A stretch of DNA of 64,000 bases from Fredinandcohnia humi (lineage in GTDB: Bacteria; Bacillota; Bacilli; Bacillales; Bacillaceae_L), in contig NZ_LMBW01000004.1 in assembly GCF_001439915.1 (NCBI RefSeq), positions 114,778-178,777 of the forward strand, read 5' to 3'. This document shows, one piece after another, positions 57,052-64,000 of this stretch. How positions within the stretch are numbered: position 1 is the stretch's first letter; every line of letters starts with the position of its first letter. A program made the position numbers and the translations under genes. The notes beneath the pieces are model-generated. The model saw only the letters and a program-made list of their open reading frames with translations. It did no database searches and was not told where the DNA came from.

Positions 57052-57483
57052 ATGCTTTCCCATTTGATTACAAGCTTAATTGCTTCAAGCACATTTGGTA
57101 TCATCTTCAATGTTCCGAAAAAGTCCCTTTTAAAATGTGGGCTCGTCGGAATGATTGGCTGGATGTTGTATATCTTTTTATTTTTAAAAGGCGTTGATGG
57201 AGTTTATGCGACTCTTGCCGCCTCCGTTTTGGTGGCGATCATCAGCCATATTTTTGCTAAAGTGTATAAAAACCCGGTAATTATCTACAGCATTGTCGGA
57301 ATCATCCCATTGGTGCCAGGTGGAATTGCATACAACGCAATGCGGAACTTTGTTGAAAATGACTATTCAACAGCTCTACCACTCGCGGCAAGGGCATTCA
57401 TGATCTCAGGCGCGATTGCATTCGGGCTCGTTATATCAGAGGTATTAAACCAGTTGATTATTAGAGGAAAAAAGAGAGTTTAA
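57052..57483 (+). CDS. Threonine/serine exporter family protein, C-terminal half (YjjB-like)
   Basis: This 143-residue membrane protein has four hydrophobic helices and the IPLVPGGIAYNAMRN signature of the ThrE_2 domain. AAAGGAG is the site. It should pair with the upstream YjjP-like subunit to form an amino-acid or dicarboxylate exporter; the substrate is not certain from sequence. Confidence 0.88.
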   Translation: MLSHLITSLIASSTFGIIFNVPKKSLLKCGLVGMIGWMLYIFLFLKGVDGVYATLAASVLVAIISHIFAKVYKNPVIIYSIVGIIPLVPGGIAYNAMRNFVENDYSTALPLAARAFMISGAIAFGLVISEVLNQLIIRGKKRV

Positions 57484-57508
57484 CTTGGGAGAGAGACTGT
57501 TATTGGCT

Positions 57509-57562
57509 AAAATCGATAGAACCAGAATAAAGTCGAAAGAACTGAAATAAAATCGATAGACG
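57509..57562. repeat. Short 20-bp tandem repeat
   Basis: Two 20-bp copies and a 12-base partial copy (starts 57509, 57529 and 57549) share AA(A/G)TCGA(T/A)AGAAC. They lie between the exporter genes and their terminator. Confidence 0.6.
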
Positions 57563-57563
57563 C

Positions 57564-57604
57564 AAAAAGTCCTTTAAAGATTCATGAAATTTAAAGGACT
57601 TTTT
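57564..57604 (+). terminator. Terminator after the ThrE-type genes
   Basis: AAAAAGTCCTTTAAA (57564-57578) pairs perfectly with TTTAAAGGACTTTTT (57590-57604). Confidence 0.9.
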
Positions 57605-57683
57605 GCATATTCATAGAAAATAAGGATTAGAAAATCCATTCGGGTACATAAACACCATCTTTCAATTTCGAAAGGAGACGTGT

Positions 57684-58505
57684 ATGAGAAAAAATGACGG
57701 CATTTATGATGATTTATCAAAGGATATGACGTACGGGGATTATCTTCAGTTGAATTCTTTGCTATCAAGCCAGCAGCGTCTATCTGAGCACCATGATGAG
57801 ATGCTGTTTATCATCATTCACCAGACAAGTGAACTTTGGATGAAGCTTATTTTGCATGAGGTCAATGCGGCAAAAGCGTCCATTTTAAAAAGTGATTTAG
57901 AACCAGCTTTTAAAATGCTATCAAGGGTCTCACGAATTCAGCAGCAATTGATTCAATCCTGGGATGTTCTATCAACGTTAACTCCATCTGAATATATGGA
58001 ATTTAGAGGTGAACTCGGAAAGTCGTCGGGTTTCCAATCCTATCAAAATCGTTTAATCGAATTTGCACTTGGTCATAAGAAACCCAATGTGCTTGGCGTC
58101 TATAAGCATCAGCCCGAGGTTTACAAACAGGTTGAGACTGCACTTAAAGAAAAAAGCATTTACGATGCAGCAATTCTCGCCCTTTCAAAGAGGGGATTGA
58201 AAATTGACAAAACATGCCTTGAACGGGATTGGACGAAAGACTATAAGGCTAATGAAAGTGTCGAACAGGCATGGTTAGAAGTCTATCAAAATATTGAAAA
58301 GTATTGGGATTTTTACGAACTTGCGGAAAAGCTAGTAGATATAGAATCTCACCAGCAGAAATGGCGCTATAACCACATGATTACCGTTGAAAGAATTATC
58401 GGATATAAAAGGGGGACTGGTGGTTCGGCAGGTGTTGAATATTTGAAGCAGGTCATCAACCATCGTTTTTTTCCGGAGTTATGGAGTATACGGACGAAAC
58501 TATAA
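57684..58505 (+). CDS. kynA: Tryptophan 2,3-dioxygenase
   Basis: This 273-residue all-helical heme enzyme opens the indole ring of L-tryptophan to N-formylkynurenine. It has the [18 protein letters not shown] substrate-site segment (about residues 34-51) and the C-terminal [19 protein letters not shown] region containing the heme-ligand histidine. AAAGGAG precedes the ATG. In bacilli kynA normally travels with kynB and kynU; neither is present here and a GNAT gene follows instead. The remaining steps must be encoded elsewhere. Confidence 0.93.
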   Translation: MRKNDGIYDDLSKDMTYGDYLQLNSLLSSQQRLSEHHDEMLFIIIHQTSELWMKLILHEVNAAKASILKSDLEPAFKMLSRVSRIQQQLIQSWDVLSTLTPSEYMEFRGELGKSSGFQSYQNRLIEFALGHKKPNVLGVYKHQPEVYKQVETALKEKSIYDAAILALSKRGLKIDKTCLERDWTKDYKANESVEQAWLEVYQNIEKYWDFYELAEKLVDIESHQQKWRYNHMITVERIIGYKRGTGGSAGVEYLKQVINHRFFPELWSIRTKL

Positions 58506-58522
58506 AGGAGCATAACGTAAAA

Positions 58523-59005
58523 ATGGACATTCAAATTCAAGCCATTTCAAAAGGGGAAGAAGAAGTTTTACATCATCTCATGCAATTTTATATTTACGAA
58601 TTTACCAAGTACATGAGTAGTATAAGGATTCAAGATAATGGCCGTTTTGACAGGTTTAATTTAGATGTCTATTGGACGGATCAAAATCATCATGCTTACT
58701 TTGTAAGAATAGATGGTTTACTTGCAGGCTTTATATTAATGCAAAGTCAAACCGAAGAGGAACCTAATTCGATAGAAGAATTTTTTATAATGAGAGGCTA
58801 CGAGGGAAAAGGAATCGGATCAAATGTTGCCGAGCAGATCTTTGCGATGTTTCCTGGAAAGTGGTATGTACAACAATCGGAAAAGAATGAACGAGCCCGG
58901 GCTTTTTGGAGAAATATCATTTCAAAATGTACAAAGAGAAACTTTGAGGAACGATTTGATGAAAGAAACTGTTCGATTCAGGAGTTTATCATACAAGAAA
59001 TATGA
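58523..59005 (+). CDS. GNAT family N-acetyltransferase
   Basis: This is a 160-residue acetyltransferase with a GNAT core. The acetyl-CoA-binding A motif is RGYEGKGIGSNVAEQIF, with R-G-x-G-x-G-type spacing (about residues 92-108). ATG 58523 has AAAGGAG 12 bases upstream. It lies 17 bases behind kynA and is probably co-transcribed. The substrate is unknown. Confidence 0.8.
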   Translation: MDIQIQAISKGEEEVLHHLMQFYIYEFTKYMSSIRIQDNGRFDRFNLDVYWTDQNHHAYFVRIDGLLAGFILMQSQTEEEPNSIEEFFIMRGYEGKGIGSNVAEQIFAMFPGKWYVQQSEKNERARAFWRNIISKCTKRNFEERFDERNCSIQEFIIQEI

Positions 59006-59253
59006 ATAAAAAGGATTTTACCAATAACCGGGTGGTTCTCTAGCCCTGGAAGGAGTGGTCTTACTTTTTCGAAGTCAATTTTTTAAAGCTTGGCAACCAT
59101 ATTCCCCACAACCTTTATTAGACGATATTTGAACTTATTATAATGGATTCCGACATTCCATAGAACAATATTTTTCAAATCGGATAAATTTCCTTTTGTC
59201 CTTGAAAGAATTGTGTAAAATAAAGAGGAATGAAATGTAATGGAGGAAATGAC

Positions 59254-60240
59254 ATGGTGACGATGAAGGAAATTGCGAGACTCGCAAATGTGTCGAGTGC
59301 AACTGTTTCGCGGGTGCTGAATAATTCAGGGTATGTAAGTGATGATGTTCGCAAACGAATTTTAAAAATCATTGACGAAACAGGCTACATCCCAAGTGAA
59401 CACGCAAAAGCATTACGGACAAAGCAATCCAATGTCATTGGTGTCATTTTACCGAAACTGAGCACAGAAACAGCAAGTAGGATTGTCAATGGAATCAGTG
59501 AAGAACTGGCAAAACACAGTTATCAAATTCTATTAACCAATACAAATCTTGATCCGAAAAAAGAAATTGAATATGTGAAGCTTTTAAAAAGTAAACAGGT
59601 TGATGGAATCATTCTGCTTGCGACCAATCGGGGAGAGGATCTTCTTAATGAAATTAACAAACTGCAGATTCCATTTGTTGCGACTGGTCAAGAGATTGAG
59701 GGTGTACCTTCTGTTATCAACAATAATTTCCATGCCGCAAAGGAAATCACCAATCTTTTAATTGAAAAAGGCCATCGTAACATAGCCTTTATTGGTGTTG
59801 ACGAAGCGGATTATGAGGTTGGCCACAAGCGTAAAGCTGGATACTTAGCGGCATTGGAGGAAAACCAACTACCTGTTGTCGACGAGTGGATAGCAAAAGC
59901 AGAATTTACAATTGAATCAGGCTATACGGCAGCGAAGGAGATTTTTAATGCTTCCTCTGAAAAACCGACTGCAATTATTGCTGTTACCGATCGTTTGGCA
60001 ATCGGGGCGATGGAATATCTGAAAGAACAGGGCTTGAATGTTCCAAGTGATGTTGCCTTAACTGGAATGGGAGCTTCCGATTTATCAAAGTATGTTCATC
60101 CAAAATTAACGACGATAGATTTTCTTAGTGAACATACAGGGGCTGAAGCGGCTAGGACATTGCTACGGATTTTACAGGAAGGGATTTCCTTAGAAAAAAA
60201 ACAAATCGACTATAGACTAATAATTCGAGATAGTATATAA
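59254..60240 (+). CDS. scrR: LacI family regulator of sucrose genes
   Basis: This 328-residue repressor has an N-terminal LacI helix-turn-helix (MKEIARLANVSSATVSRVLN, residues 4-23), a hinge helix (about 48-58) and a periplasmic-binding-like sugar domain (about 60-328). ATG 59254 is chosen because GGAGG lies seven bases upstream; an earlier ATG at 59230 has no site. It directly precedes three GTAATCGATTAC-type operators and the sucrose PTS gene, so it is the probable ScrR repressor of the scrAB operon, responding to sucrose-6-phosphate or fructose. Confidence 0.88.
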   Translation: MVTMKEIARLANVSSATVSRVLNNSGYVSDDVRKRILKIIDETGYIPSEHAKALRTKQSNVIGVILPKLSTETASRIVNGISEELAKHSYQILLTNTNLDPKKEIEYVKLLKSKQVDGIILLATNRGEDLLNEINKLQIPFVATGQEIEGVPSVINNNFHAAKEITNLLIEKGHRNIAFIGVDEADYEVGHKRKAGYLAALEENQLPVVDEWIAKAEFTIESGYTAAKEIFNASSEKPTAIIAVTDRLAIGAMEYLKEQGLNVPSDVALTGMGASDLSKYVHPKLTTIDFLSEHTGAEAARTLLRILQEGISLEKKQIDYRLIIRDSI

Positions 60241-60255
60241 TCGATTTCGTGATGG

Positions 60256-60275
60256 ATGTGTAATCGATTACACAT
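60256..60275. promoter_or_regulatory. LacI-family operator O1 (also a perfect cre match)
   Basis: ATGTGTAATCGATTACACAT is a perfect 20-bp palindrome 16 bases after the scrR stop. Its core TGTAATCGATTACA fits all 14 positions of the CcpA cre consensus. Confidence 0.8.
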
Positions 60276-60302
60276 AACCATCTGATTTTTTTAACGGTAA
60301 TA

Positions 60303-60316
60303 TGTAATCGATTACC
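60303..60316. promoter_or_regulatory. LacI-family operator O2
   Basis: GTAATCGATTAC (60304-60315) is a perfect palindrome, with its centre 44 bp from O1. Confidence 0.75.
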
Positions 60317-60332
60317 TACTTTTTAATCGTAT

Positions 60333-60346
60333 ATGTAATCGATACC
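60333..60346. promoter_or_regulatory. LacI-family operator O3
   Basis: GTAATCGATAC (60334-60345) lacks one base of symmetry relative to O2. Its centre lies 31 bp from O2 and about 34 bases before the scrA start. Confidence 0.65.
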
Positions 60347-60379
60347 ATACAAACACTATTTTTATAGGGGTGAACGTAA

Positions 60380-61786
60380 ATGTCTGAAAATCGTCGTATT
60401 GCTGAAGAGATTATCGAGGCAGTTGGTGGTAAAGAAAATATTTTATCTGCTGCACACTGTGCAACAAGATTACGAATTATGGTTCAAGACAAAGAAAAAA
60501 TCAATCAAGATAAGATTGAAAATGTAGATAAGGTTAAAGGTGCATTCTTTAACTCAGGCCAATTCCAGGTCATCCTTGGAACAGGGACGGTAAACCGCAT
60601 TTATGAAGAGGTTGAAAAGATTGGAATTGAAACAACTACAAAAGCTGACCAATCAAAAGAAGCAGCAAAGAGTGGGAATGTTTTTCAACGGGCTATAAGA
60701 TCATTTGGTGACGTATTTGTCCCAATTATTCCAGCACTAGTTGCAACAGGTCTTTTCATGGGTGTTCGTGGCTTAGTCATGCAGGAACAAATTCTTGCAT
60801 TATTTGGATTAACACCTGCTGATATTTCTCAAAACTTCATTTTATTTACTCAAATCTTAACAGATACTGCGTTTATTTTCTTACCTGCGCTTGTGGCATG
60901 GTCAACATTCCGTGTATTTGGAGGCAACCCAACCATCGGACTTGTGCTCGGATTAATGCTTGTTAGCCCATCCCTGCCAAATGCATGGGGAGTTGCAGGC
61001 GGTGACGTTGACCCCATTAAATTCTTTGGATTCATACCAGTAGTTGGCTACCAAGGTTCCGTTATTCCAGCGTTTATTACAGGTATTGTGGGTGCAAAAC
61101 TAGAAAAATGGATTCGTAAACGTGTTCCGGAAGCACTGGATTTAATCGTTACCCCATTTTTAACATTACTCATCATGATTGCCTTAGCCCTTTTTGCAAT
61201 CGGACCCGTGTTCCACACAGTTGAAAATGTGATTTTAGATGCAACAGTAGCGGTACTTGAATGGCCGTTTGGTGTAGCGGGACTAATTATTGGATTCCTT
61301 AACCAAATTATCGTGATTACAGGTGTTCACCATGTATTCAACCTATTAGAGATTCAATTACTTGAAAAATTCGGCTTCAATCCTTATAACGCAATTGTGA
61401 CATGTGCGGTTGCAGCACAAGGTGGAGCAGCTTTAGCGGTAGGATTAAAAACAAAATCAGTAAAGCTAAAAGCTTTAGCATTACCATCTACATTATCTGC
61501 CTTTTTAGGTATAACAGAGCCTGCTATTTTTGGAGTTAACCTTCGTTATGTGAAACCATTCATAATGGGACTTATCGGTGGTGGTGTCGGTGGTTTCTTA
61601 GCTTCAATTTTTGGGCTTAAAGCAACCGGCATGGCGATTACCGTCATCCCAGGAACATTGCTTTATTTAAACGGACAAATTGTACTCTATATCCTCGTGA
61701 ACGTAGTCGCAATTGCAGTTGCTTTCGTTCTTACTTGGATGTTCGGGTACTCAGATAAAATGTTAGATAAAACAGAAGGCAAGTAA
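60380..61786 (+). CDS. scrA: Sucrose-specific PTS transporter subunit IIBC
   Basis: This 468-residue enzyme II imports sucrose as sucrose-6-phosphate. It has a IIB domain (residues 1-90, phosphorylated Cys27 in HCATRLRI) and a IIC domain (about 105-460) with about ten membrane segments and the GITEPAIFGVNLRY loop. There is no IIA domain; a glucose-type IIA must be supplied by another protein. It is the first gene after three operators, and scrB follows after 31 bases. Confidence 0.93.
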   Translation: MSENRRIAEEIIEAVGGKENILSAAHCATRLRIMVQDKEKINQDKIENVDKVKGAFFNSGQFQVILGTGTVNRIYEEVEKIGIETTTKADQSKEAAKSGNVFQRAIRSFGDVFVPIIPALVATGLFMGVRGLVMQEQILALFGLTPADISQNFILFTQILTDTAFIFLPALVAWSTFRVFGGNPTIGLVLGLMLVSPSLPNAWGVAGGDVDPIKFFGFIPVVGYQGSVIPAFITGIVGAKLEKWIRKRVPEALDLIVTPFLTLLIMIALALFAIGPVFHTVENVILDATVAVLEWPFGVAGLIIGFLNQIIVITGVHHVFNLLEIQLLEKFGFNPYNAIVTCAVAAQGGAALAVGLKTKSVKLKALALPSTLSAFLGITEPAIFGVNLRYVKPFIMGLIGGGVGGFLASIFGLKATGMAITVIPGTLLYLNGQIVLYILVNVVAIAVAFVLTWMFGYSDKMLDKTEGK

Positions 61787-61798
61787 TTACTTGCCTTC
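61775..61798. other. Palindrome between scrA and scrB
   Basis: A perfect 24-bp self-complementary sequence (12-bp arms, from GAAGGC to GCCTTC) covers the scrA stop codon and ends just before the scrB binding site. It has only a short T-run. It may be a leaky terminator or an mRNA processing or stability hairpin that sets the scrA:scrB ratio. Confidence 0.65.
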
Positions 61799-61817
61799 TT
61801 TACGTAAGGAGTACATC

Positions 61818-63257
61818 ATGAATCAGCATGAATTAATCGAAAAAGCAAATCGGGAAGTTGAGCGAAATAGGGAGAAGGTCGAAACCGACCCGTACCGTTT
61901 ACGATTTCATTTGATGCCACCAGTTGGCCTATTGAACGATCCAAATGGGTTTATTCAATTTAAGGGTGTTTACCATCTCTTTTACCAATGGAATCCCTTT
62001 GAAACGGCACACGGTTCAAAGTTTTGGGGACATTATTCCTCAAAGGATCTTGTGAACTGGGATCACCAACCTATTGCAATTGCACCAAGTGAATGGTATG
62101 AGAAAAATGGTTGTTATTCGGGAAGCGCGATTGAGCATGATGGAAAAATGGTACTTTTTTATACAGGGAATGTCAAGGATGAAGATGGTGAACGTAAGAC
62201 CTATCAATGTATGGCGGTCTCAAGCGACGGTTTAACATTCGAGAAAGAGGGACCGGTCATTCATCTTCCAAAAGGCTATACTGCTCATTTTCGTGATCCA
62301 AAAGTTTGGAAAAAAGACGATACTTGGTATATGGTGGTGGGTGCACAAGATCTCAACGAACAAGGGAAGGTTGTTCTTTACTCTTCTCATGATTTAACAA
62401 ATTGGGAGTTTCAAGGTGCAATTACGGGCTCCGAAATGAACAGTTTAGGGCCATTTGGATATATGTGGGAGTGTCCTGACATTTTTGAGTTAGATGGGAA
62501 GGACATTCTGCTTGTTTCACCTCAGGGGCTTGAGCCAGAGGGTGATTTATATCATAATTTATTTCAGGCAGGCTATTTTGTAGGTGAGTTGGATTATCAA
62601 AAATCATCTTACAGGCACGGTGAGTTTACTGAACTAGATCGGGGTTTTGATTTTTACGCACCGCAAACCACCATTGATAAAAAAGGAAGAAGACTTCTTT
62701 TCGCATGGATGGGAATTACGGATGATCATGAACAGTATCAGCCGACCATTGAAAACGGCTGGATTCATGCGATGACCTTGCCGCGTGTTCTTTCACTAAA
62801 AGGTGAAAAAGTTGTTCAGCAGCCTGTAGAAGAATTGAAACAATTACGGAAAAATGAAGTTTCGTATCAAAATGTTCAAGTTAAAACAGATATTTTGACG
62901 CTCGATAAGATACAAGGAACATCAATGGAAATGGCCATTGACGGAATTTCGTACGATACGGATTCTTTTGAGATCACATTCAGAGGGGCTGCGAGCTTCT
63001 TTTATTCGGCAAATCAAAATAAAATGAGTCTCCATCGGAAGAACTTTAAAGATGGGCGAGTGGAATCACGGCATTGTCAGATTTATGGGATTAAAAAGCT
63101 ACACGTGTTTTTGGATACTTCCTCAATTGAGATTTTTGTGAATGATGGGGAGGAAGTTTTTACAGCACGATATTACCCAAGTACAAAAAATGAGTCCATT
63201 TCTTTTATAGCTGAAGGCAATCTTCAATTTAATATTAAGAAATGGGATTTAGATTGA
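61818..63257 (+). CDS. scrB: Sucrose-6-phosphate hydrolase (GH32 invertase)
   Basis: This 480-residue GH32 enzyme splits sucrose-6-phosphate to glucose-6-phosphate and fructose. A five-bladed beta-propeller (about 30-340) carries the nucleophile Asp in LLNDPNGF, the stabilising Asp in FRDPKV and the acid/base Glu in WECPD. A C-terminal beta-sandwich follows (about 345-480). ATG 61818 has AAGGAG six bases upstream; the open frame extends back to a TTG that lies in the intercistronic palindrome. Confidence 0.94.
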   Translation: MNQHELIEKANREVERNREKVETDPYRLRFHLMPPVGLLNDPNGFIQFKGVYHLFYQWNPFETAHGSKFWGHYSSKDLVNWDHQPIAIAPSEWYEKNGCYSGSAIEHDGKMVLFYTGNVKDEDGERKTYQCMAVSSDGLTFEKEGPVIHLPKGYTAHFRDPKVWKKDDTWYMVVGAQDLNEQGKVVLYSSHDLTNWEFQGAITGSEMNSLGPFGYMWECPDIFELDGKDILLVSPQGLEPEGDLYHNLFQAGYFVGELDYQKSSYRHGEFTELDRGFDFYAPQTTIDKKGRRLLFAWMGITDDHEQYQPTIENGWIHAMTLPRVLSLKGEKVVQQPVEELKQLRKNEVSYQNVQVKTDILTLDKIQGTSMEMAIDGISYDTDSFEITFRGAASFFYSANQNKMSLHRKNFKDGRVESRHCQIYGIKKLHVFLDTSSIEIFVNDGEEVFTARYYPSTKNESISFIAEGNLQFNIKKWDLD

Positions 63258-63289
63258 GGTACATGTTCGAATGATAAAAAAACATGCAT

Positions 63290-63587
63290 GTACCGCAAGA
63301 AGGTTCTCATAGTACATGCTCAGCGTTAAAAGTCCCAAGCTTGTACCGCAAGGGAGGTTTCGTGGTACATGCTCAATGAAAAAAAGCCCAAGCGTGTACC
63401 GCAAGAGAGGTTTCGCGGTACATGCTCAATGAAAAAAAGCTCAAGCGTGTACCGCAAAAGAGGTTTCATGGTACATGCTCAATGAAAAAAGGCTCAAGCG
63501 TGTACCGCAAGAGAGGTTTCGTGGTACATGCTCAATGAAAAAAAGCTCAAGCGTGTACCGCAAGAGAAGTTTCGCGGTACATTTTTG
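63290..63587. repeat. Tandem array C: 53-bp hairpin-forming unit, five copies plus a partial
   Basis: Units begin at 63290, 63343, 63396, 63449, 63502 and 63555, an exact 53-bp period. Each starts with GTACCGCAA and holds (G/A)(C/T)GGTAC about 19 bases later, so each can form a GTACCGC/GCGGTAC hairpin. TGCTCAATGAAAAAA and CTCAAGCGT follow. The last copy is cut after the hairpin. It lies inside the presumed sucrose operon, between scrB and scrK. Confidence 0.92.
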
Positions 63588-63662
63588 AAAACAGAGCTCA
63601 TTTGAAACAGTGAATCCTAAAAAGGATAAAGCAATCTACTAATAATGAAAGGAAGTGAAGCG

Positions 63663-64000
63663 ATGAAACAGGGAGTTATTTGTTTAGGGGAAGCATTAAT
63701 TGATTTCATTCCACTTGATCAAGACAATATGCAATTTTTAAAAAGTCCTGGGGGCGCGCCTGCGAATGTTGCGGTAGGAGCAGCGAGGCTAGGTGCAAAA
63801 TCCTCATTCATTGGGAAGGTTGGGGATGATGTTCTTGGCAACTTTTTAAAACAGACATTAAAAAAATATAATGTCTCAACAGAGGCAATGTATCTTTCGA
63901 AGGAAGAACGCACTGGGCTTACGTTCGTTACACTCGGCGACGGCGGTGAGCGGGAGTTTTCGTTTTATATTGAAAAAAGCGCTGATCGCTTTTTAACGCC
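63663..64000 (+). CDS. scrK: Fructokinase / PfkB family carbohydrate kinase (cut by window end)
   Basis: The first 112 codons are present and continue beyond the window. The N-terminus MKQGVICLGEALIDFIP and the PGGAPANVAVGAARLGA segment (about residues 29-45) are the PfkB sugar-binding signature, followed by GKVGDDVLG. AAAGGAAG precedes the ATG. Placement behind scrB indicates phosphorylation of the fructose released from sucrose-6-phosphate. The C-terminal ATP-binding motif is out of view. Confidence 0.88.
   Translation, partial: MKQGVICLGEALIDFIPLDQDNMQFLKSPGGAPANVAVGAARLGAKSSFIGKVGDDVLGNFLKQTLKKYNVSTEAMYLSKEERTGLTFVTLGDGGEREFSFYIEKSADRFLT

Noticed and set aside
63290-63587. CRISPR array
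   Set aside because: The whole 53-bp unit repeats, including what would be the spacer, and no cas gene is near. It is an ordinary tandem array.

Overview
The window reads as chromosomal DNA from a low-GC, Gram-positive, endospore-former-type bacterium of the family Bacillaceae (Bacillus sensu lato). The evidence is the AAGGAGG-type ribosome binding sites, TTG and GTG starts, an S-box (SAM) riboswitch, a ykkC guanidine riboswitch, LicT-type RNA antiterminators, CcpA cre sites, a meso-DAP-type MurE (DNPR motif), a class D sortase signal (LPNTA), and GltC/YwjA/BglA-like proteins. I see no phage, insertion sequence, rRNA, tRNA or CRISPR array. This is mostly core metabolism, and the unusual signals lie mainly between the genes.

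Layout. 1-13.4 kb: NERD protein, TauE exporter, a sortase-anchored SGNH hydrolase, uracil-DNA glycosylase, a TetR/SDR divergent pair, an MscS channel, an F420-ligase-like protein with a divergent LysR regulator, two metallophosphoesterases, and a decayed PAP2 phosphatase. 13.4-15 kb: BrnQ. 15-24.2 kb: a beta-glucoside region with a HAD phosphatase, LicT, a BglP-type PTS, two GH1 6-phospho-beta-glucosidases, a lactonase and a second HAD phosphatase. Three LicT-type RAT/terminator switches lie in it, ahead of the first HAD gene, licT and bglP. 24.4-28.9 kb: GntR regulator, LysM amidase, a tail-less FtsZ paralogue, aldo/keto reductase and DoxX. 29.5-34.2 kb: a SAM-riboswitch operon for sulfur assimilation, with an O-acetylhomoserine sulfhydrylase fused to a CoA-binding domain followed by ssuACB. 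34.4-41.1 kb: acetyl-CoA synthetase, an NRDE protein, murE and asnB. 41.5-51.6 kb: an M23 peptidase, a Crp/Fnr regulator, odhAB, gdhA and gltC. 51.6-52.5 kb: guanidine riboswitch and SMR pair. 52.6-59 kb: ABC exporter, GlnRS, ThrE-type exporter halves, tryptophan dioxygenase, GNAT. 59.2-64 kb: a sucrose operon (scrR, three operators, scrA, scrB, and scrK cut by the window end).

How the genes work together. Three carbon or sulfur modules are each tied to a visible switch. LicT plus CcpA control aryl-beta-glucoside uptake and hydrolysis. A LacI-type ScrR, whose operators also match the cre consensus, controls sucrose uptake and cleavage. A SAM riboswitch controls sulfonate import and homocysteine synthesis. 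OdhAB and NADP-GDH meet at 2-oxoglutarate, and a GltC-like regulator lies divergent from gdhA.

The least explained material is non-coding. There are three unrelated tandem arrays with nearly the same period (52, 52 and 53 bp, about five DNA helical turns). There are two copies of a roughly 112-bp dispersed element whose stems show compensatory base changes. A 173-bp multi-stem element lies in the odhA leader. There are also several near-perfect palindromic operators, including a canonical FNR-type box between the Crp/Fnr gene and odhA. The most interesting protein-level observations are the FtsZ paralogue without a C-terminal tail, the sulfhydrylase/CoA-binding fusion, and the murE-asnB pairing.
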